Positions 13,776 through 17,871 of a DNA stretch of 17,871 nt are shown piece by piece. The stretch is from an uncultured Erysipelotrichaceae bacterium (lineage in GTDB: Bacteria; Bacillota_I; Bacilli_A; Erysipelotrichales; Coprobacillaceae). The notes beneath the pieces were generated by a model, which was given only the letters and a program-made list of their open reading frames with translations, searched no databases and was not told the origin of the DNA. The first letter of the stretch is position 1; every line of letters starts with the position of its first letter. The DNA lies in NCBI GenBank assembly GCA_900317015.1, contig ONFH01000027.1, forward strand, positions 1 to 17,871, written 5' to 3'. The position numbers and the translations under genes were made by a program.

Positions 13776-15641
13776 TTAGTTTGTAGCAGTTGTATCCGTT
13801 GTCGTATTGGTACTATTTCCAGTTAAGTCGACATACGTACGATTTAATGGGAACTGCATGCCTTCATCAGATTCATACATGACTTGGACATACACACCAT
13901 TGTCATCGATACCTTTGACATCGATCGTACCTTCATATGTCAATTTTTCAGGATCTAAGCACTTCATTTCCACTTTCTTTGTTCCTAGTGGCATTGACAT
14001 ATCATTTGACGCTTCAAGATAGACTTTTGAAACGACTTTCTGTGGTCTGAAATCCGTGATATCAACAGTAACTTTCGTTCCTTCGACCTTCTTGATCGTT
14101 AAGATATCTTTATGACCGAAAGCTTTGGCCTTACCATACTGGAACTGCTGAATGGCTTCCGTATTTTCAAATGGTTCCAACTCAATGAGTTCCTTTGTGG
14201 CATGTGTCAGCTGTTTCTTAATAGATGCATAGCCATAGATCTCAGATAATGTTGGTGTGCTTGAGAACAAGTTCGTTCCTAAGCCTAAACGTTCCCCATC
14301 GATCTTGACACCTAAGGCAGCTAACGTCGTTGGGAAGTTATCCATTGTCGAGAACGTACGCATGTTCTTTGTTTTACGTTTCGCATCGGCATTGATATAA
14401 GCTGTGAATGTCTTTCTTGTATAGTCTTTAGAAACTTCGTTCGCATATTCTTGTGACATCGTTGGATGGTCACCATTGACGATGATCGTTGTATTCTTAT
14501 ACCATGACTGAGATTGACACCATTTCACAAAGGCATAGACCTGTCTTGATGAACAAGCCATAACGTTATGATACTGGTCCCCAAATTCATCTTTACAAAG
14601 ATCGCATTTCCAGCCATTTGGATAATGGGTATCGACTGTTAACATCGTAAAGTTGAATGGTTTTGACTGTGAGGATAAGTTATTTAACTTATTCTTCGCA
14701 AACTTAAATAATTTCTGATCTTCATAACCCCAGAAGACACGATAGTTACTTGGAATCTCGCCTTCCTTAACGGCAGCCGTATAATCTTCCATCTGGTAAT
14801 TGCCATGATCTTTGAAGTACTGTGTACGACCTGCGAAATTCCCATCACTCCCGCACATGAACATCTGGTTATAACCTTTTGCCTCTAGGATATCTCCTAA
14901 TGTCGTTAAGTTAGGGAAGAATGACTTCTGAGTGATCATCCCATTTTGTGTCATATCGGTTCTAAATGGAAGACCTGATGTCTGGGCTAATAAGCCGCCC
15001 ATCGTCCAAGTATTACCAGGATATGAATAAGCGCCATTTAATGTGTTATGAGTGCCTGAGAAGTTTTCATTCTGTTCTGATAACTTCGTTAATTCAGGAA
15101 TCATGTTATATTCAAAGTTTCCACCATTCTTCTTGTCGGCAGATGTCATTTCCATAGATTCCAGATAAATGTAAATTAAGTTTCTCTTTTTCTTAGGGAA
15201 TGTTAATTTGACATTCGCTGGATCGACATAATGTTCACCGACAAAGGAATTAGATGTATCATCAGCCAAGTAGCTCATGGCATTATACTTATAAGCAAAG
15301 CCCCCACTGAAGACACAGATCATCAGACAAGACACCAAGAATAAACAGTTAAGGACAGCACGTCCTCTCTTATGTTTTTTAGCAACCTTATAGATGAGTA
15401 ATGTTAATAGTAATAAAATACCAACTGGTAATAAGACATATAAAGCAAAGCGACTTGCTAAACCTTGGATCCGTCCATTCAGCACTGAAAGAGAAGCACG
15501 ATACACTTCCTTTAATGACAGGCCTCCAAATTCTCTTGAGACCCAAAAAGCTGTAAGTCCTAAGGTCATAAAGAGAAAGCTGATCACAAAGACTGCAATC
15601 ACTTTCATCTTACCTGTCGTATTTCTTTTACTTACCTTCAT
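13776..15641 (-). CDS. LTA synthase / phosphoglycerol transferase family membrane sulfatase-fold enzyme
   Basis: A 621-aa membrane protein with an extracellular sulfatase-fold domain (PF00884). Hydrophobic helices lie at about 13-33, 66-85 and 98-117; the domain runs about 152-460. Active-site residues visible: Glu161 (YIYLESME), nucleophile Thr213 (NTWTMGGLLAQTSGLP), GSDGNFAGR (264-272), and Asp391-His392 (NGDHPTMS). The TMGG/TSGLP context is closer to OpgB-like phosphoglycerol transferases than to Staphylococcus LtaS, so it may modify lipoteichoic acid, a glycolipid or another envelope polymer with phosphoglycerol or phosphoethanolamine. Only about three helices precede the domain, fewer than the usual five. 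A beta-rich C-terminal extension of about 120 residues ends in a Thr/Asn tail. CDLC (346-349), Cys363 and Cys375 are unusual for an exported domain. ATG 15641 follows AGGAAGAG. Monocistronic. Confidence 0.87.
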   Translation of the reverse strand: MKVSKRNTTGKMKVIAVFVISFLFMTLGLTAFWVSREFGGLSLKEVYRASLSVLNGRIQGLASRFALYVLLPVGILLLLTLLIYKVAKKHKRGRAVLNCLFLVSCLMICVFSGGFAYKYNAMSYLADDTSNSFVGEHYVDPANVKLTFPKKKRNLIYIYLESMEMTSADKKNGGNFEYNMIPELTKLSEQNENFSGTHNTLNGAYSYPGNTWTMGGLLAQTSGLPFRTDMTQNGMITQKSFFPNLTTLGDILEAKGYNQMFMCGSDGNFAGRTQYFKDHGNYQMEDYTAAVKEGEIPSNYRVFWGYEDQKLFKFAKNKLNNLSSQSKPFNFTMLTVDTHYPNGWKCDLCKDEFGDQYHNVMACSSRQVYAFVKWCQSQSWYKNTTIIVNGDHPTMSQEYANEVSKDYTRKTFTAYINADAKRKTKNMRTFSTMDNFPTTLAALGVKIDGERLGLGTNLFSSTPTLSEIYGYASIKKQLTHATKELIELEPFENTEAIQQFQYGKAKAFGHKDILTIKKVEGTKVTVDITDFRPQKVVSKVYLEASNDMSMPLGTKKVEMKCLDPEKLTYEGTIDVKGIDDNGVYVQVMYESDEGMQFPLNRTYVDLTGNSTNTTTDTTATN

Positions 15642-15669
15642 ATTCTCTTCCTTTCCACAAATTTATCTT

Positions 15670-15681
15670 AATCTTAAGATT
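15670..15681. repeat. 12-bp palindrome in the LTA synthase-like gene leader
   Basis: AATCTTAAGATT is a perfect inverted repeat between the predicted promoter and the ribosome site. It is short and AT-rich. The spacer 15642-15940 otherwise holds the divergent promoters of the two flanking genes and nothing further I recognise. Confidence 0.3.
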
Positions 15682-15703
15682 TCTTTAACTTTTTACATTC
15701 CCC

Positions 15704-15731
15704 ATTATAGCGTGACTTTTTCAATTGTCCA
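15704..15731 (-). promoter_or_regulatory. promoter of the LTA synthase-like gene
   Basis: Minus strand TGGACA (15726-15731), 16-base spacer, perfect TATAAT (15704-15709), 63 bases before the start codon. Confidence 0.7.
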
Positions 15732-15861
15732 TGATATTTTCCCACTTTTTCCCATTTTTTACATAGGGGTTTTTTTCACGAAAATAATTTTATTGATCAT
15801 ACCAAAAATACCTTAAATCAAATTTAACAATTTCTGACTTGATCTTTTTGTAACACTTTTC

Positions 15862-15890
15862 TTTCCAAAAGAAAGGGAACATGTTAAAAT
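15862..15890 (+). promoter_or_regulatory. promoter of the SLC6/NSS transporter pseudogene
   Basis: TTTCCA (15862-15867), 17-base spacer, TGTTAAAAT with extended -10 (15882-15890). An inverted repeat CTTTC-CAAAA-GAAAG (15861-15875) covers the -35 and spacer and may be an operator. Confidence 0.55.
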
Positions 15891-15940
15891 CTGCTCCGTA
15901 TTTACGAGGAATACAAATTTAGACAAAGGAAGAGGAAAAT

Positions 15941-17305
15941 ATGAAAAAAAGATCTCATTTTTCTGGAAAGATTGGCTTTGTCTTATCGGCAGCCGGGGCC
16001 TCTGTTGGTCTTGGCAATATCTGGCGATTCCCCTACTTAGCCGCAAAGTATGGTGGTGGAATCTTCTTACTGATCTAAATCGTCTTAGCGCTCACCTTTG
16101 GGTATACGATGATCGTTGCCGAAACGTCTTTGGGAAGAATGACGAAGAAATCACCGGTTGGTGCCTTCGCTCATTTTGGACACAGTCTCAAATATAAGTT
16201 TGGGGGCTGGATCAATGCGGTCATCCCGATCTTGATCGTTCCTTACTATTCTGTCATTGGCGGTTGGGTCTTAAAATACCTGTTTTCTTATTTTGTGACC
16301 CCTTCAAGCAAGATCGCCGCTGACGGCTTCTTCAACACCTTTATTGCCAGTGGCAAAGGTGCCGAATTCTGGTTCTTAGTGTTTACCTTAGCGACCTTGA
16401 TCATCATCTTTATGGGTGTTCAGAACGGCATTGAACGTGTTTCAAAGATCATGATGCCGATTCTTGTCGTCTTAGCTTTGATCATTTCGATCTACTCATG
16501 TACACGACCAGGCGCTGTAGCGGGAATCAAGTATTTCTTAATTCCTAACTTCAAGAACTTCTCCTGGATGACTGTTGTCACAGCCATGGGACAGATGTTC
16601 TATTCGCTTTCGATTGCCATGGGGATCCTTATTACCTTTGGCTCTTATACGTCCAAAGATGTTTCGATTGAATCCTCAACATCGAATGTCGAAGTGTTCG
16701 ATACTTTGATTGCGATGATGGCTGGTCTGATGATCATTCCTGCCGTCTTTGCCTTCTATGGCAAGGATGCCAGTCATACATTGCAGGCCGGTGCTTCTTT
16801 AATGTTTATCACGATGCCGAAGGTCTTTGATTCGATGGGCTTAGCTGCCCCAATTGGTGTTGTCTTCTTTACGCTGGTCTTATTTGCGGCTTTAACTTCA
16901 TCAATTGCTTTATCAGAATCCGCTGTATCCACATTTGAAGATGAAAAAGGCTGGTCTCGAAAGAAAGCGACCGTTGTCGTTGGCGTGATCATGATCATTC
17001 TTGGTTCTTTATCCGCTTTAGGCTATGGACCACTCGCTTTCGTGAAGATCTTTGGTCTGCAGTTATTAGACTTCTTTGATTTCTTAACGAACTCGATCAT
17101 GATGCCAATTGCCGCCTTAGCCACTTGTTTCTTAGTGACTTATCGCATTGGCTTTAAGCGCATCAAAGAAGAGATGACGATCGATGGCAATTCATTTAAA
17201 CGTGAACCGATCTTCACCTTCATGTGCCGATATTTATGTCCAATCTTTCTGATCATTATCTTGATCTCCTCAGTGGCTAACGTCCTAGGAATCATCAAGA
17301 TGTAA
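15941..17305 (+). pseudogene. SLC6/NSS sodium-dependent transporter, interrupted by in-frame TAA
   Basis: The frame from ATG 15941 (ribosome site AGGAAGAGG) encodes a bacterial neurotransmitter:sodium symporter of 454 codons, the 11-helix MhsT-like size, which would import an amino acid with Na+. The TM1 signature GNIWRFP is at residues 25-31. Codon 46 (16076-16078) is TAA, right after GGGIFLLI, where LeuT-type proteins have Tyr. The same frame resumes at once with IVLALTFGYTMIVAETSLGR, so one base change (TAT or TAC to TAA) explains it. A restart at ATG 16109 would lack TM1, part of TM2 and the Na+/substrate site, and has no good ribosome site. The rest of the frame is intact, suggesting recent inactivation or a sequencing error. 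A terminator follows. Confidence 0.82.
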
Positions 17306-17333
17306 AAATAGCGACTTCTATCGCTATTTTTTT
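17304..17333. terminator. shared bidirectional terminator between convergent genes
   Basis: AAATAGCGA (17306-17314) pairs with TCGCTATTT (17321-17329), loop CTTCTA, with an A-run and a T-run on either side. It serves the transporter gene on the plus strand and the LysR gene on the minus strand. Confidence 0.88.
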
Positions 17334-17871
17334 ATTGCTTATGTTCTTGAAAAAGGTGCTGTACAATTTCTAAATACTCTTTACCTAAAGCATTGAGGGT
17401 ATGATCCTTGCCGATGATATAACCGATCTGCATATTCTGATTGGGATTGTCCTTGTCCGCATGAAAAGGAACGACGACATTATCTTCCCCATTGAGTTCC
17501 TCATAAATAATATGAGAACAGAGCGTATAGCCATGTAAAGCATGCATGAAATTAAGCATCGTGGCTCGATCATTCACTTTGATCGTACGGGGATAGTGAT
17601 GATCACTGAGGATCTCTTCTGCTAAGTAAGACGAATCGGTCTCCCCCTGTTCAAAGGACAAGCAGGGATAAGGTGACAGTTCTTCAAATGAAATCGACGT
17701 ATGGGTTGCTAAAGGATGATCCTTCGCTAAATACACATAAGCCTGACATTCATAGAGTGGATGAAATTTTAAATTATAGTCCTGTAAAAAAAGGCCATGA
17801 TTGATTGCATCAATCATGTCCACTGCGGTGTGCGCCATTTTCAATGGCTGCACACCTTTTCCTTTTCTCTC
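17332..17871 (-). CDS. LysR-type regulator, C-terminal effector domain (5' end outside window)
   Basis: The open frame continues through the right edge, so the N-terminal winged helix is not visible. What is seen is a LysR substrate-binding domain: HPLYECQAYVYLAKDHPLATHTSISFEEL (the usual start of the second lobe), then PCLSFEQGETDS, IKVNDRATMLNFMHALHGYTLCSH, and a final helix. The pattern SFEQGE...KVNDRATM...GYT is shared by a Firmicutes group of LysR regulators. A GTG at 17853 is not a credible start because homology continues upstream. It is convergent with the broken transporter, which gives only weak evidence about targets. Stop TAA at 17332 overlaps the shared terminator. Confidence 0.8.
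   Translation of the reverse strand, partial: ERKGKGVQPLKMAHTAVDMIDAINHGLFLQDYNLKFHPLYECQAYVYLAKDHPLATHTSISFEELSPYPCLSFEQGETDSSYLAEEILSDHHYPRTIKVNDRATMLNFMHALHGYTLCSHIIYEELNGEDNVVVPFHADKDNPNQNMQIGYIIGKDHTLNALGKEYLEIVQHLFQEHKQ

Noticed and set aside
15670..15681. AATCTTAAGATT as a strong operator
   Set aside because: Only 12 bp and fully AT-rich apart from two bases; such palindromes are expected by chance in this spacer. Kept only as a low-confidence repeat.
15394..16046. Open frames at 15394-15816 (plus) and 15813-16046 (minus) around the LTA synthase/transporter spacer
   Set aside because: They overlap real genes in other frames, cross promoters, lack ribosome sites and show no family resemblance.
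16076..16078. TAA decoded as an amino acid (stop-codon reassignment or programmed readthrough) in the SLC6 transporter
   Set aside because: TAA is the normal end of many genes here (csoR, copA, ribU, aspartate kinase, PadR and the transporter itself), and no readthrough structure is evident after it. A nonsense change or base error is simpler.

Overview
The window looks like chromosome from an AT-rich, low-GC Firmicute. Intrinsic terminators follow almost every gene, AGGAGG-type ribosome sites are common, promoters are SigA-like, and an FMN riboswitch controls a RibU-type riboflavin transporter. The gene set (LTA-synthase-like enzyme, GrpB-family protein, CopA/CsoR, Na+-coupled transporter, flavin/Fe-S enoate reductase) would suit an anaerobic gut Erysipelotrichia-like bacterium, but that placement is inference only. 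No rRNA, tRNA, CRISPR, insertion sequence or phage gene was found.

Layout. 1-2161 (minus) holds a cytoplasmic GH13 alpha-amylase whose last codons overlap the start of a DUF1810-LOG fusion protein that runs off the left edge. 2221-3691 (minus) has a small membrane protein behind a promoter and a 19-bp palindrome, an unrecognised 123-aa protein, and a GrpB-family protein. 3774-3860 (plus) contains a consensus promoter followed within 60 bases by two hairpins and a T-run, which reads as an undescribed small RNA gene. 3929-6993 (minus) is a copper operon, copA-csoR, with a CsoR-type operator at its promoter. CopA carries two C-terminal heavy-metal domains behind an internal ribosome site. 7103-8425 (minus) is aspartate kinase, divergent from a plus-strand class I aminotransferase (8656-9819).

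9899-10114 (minus) is a small DUF6465-like protein. A PadR regulator (10211-10744, minus) is divergent from a 663-aa 2-enoate-reductase-type flavoenzyme (10852-12843, plus), with a long dyad between them that overlaps the -35 box of the enzyme's promoter. 12913-13740 (minus) is ribU with its FMN riboswitch, antiterminator and terminator. 13776-15641 (minus) is an LTA synthase/phosphoglycerol transferase-family membrane enzyme. 15941-17305 (plus) is an SLC6/NSS transporter broken by an in-frame TAA at codon 46. 17332-17871 (minus) is the C-terminal part of a LysR-type regulator, cut by the right edge.

Most units are single genes with their own promoter and terminator. The clear operons are copA-csoR (1-base stop/start overlap) and amylase-LOG (10-base overlap). 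The strongest candidates for something new are the 3808-3860 small RNA, the possible second translation product (a di-HMA copper chaperone) from the 3' end of copA, and the DUF1810-LOG fusion.
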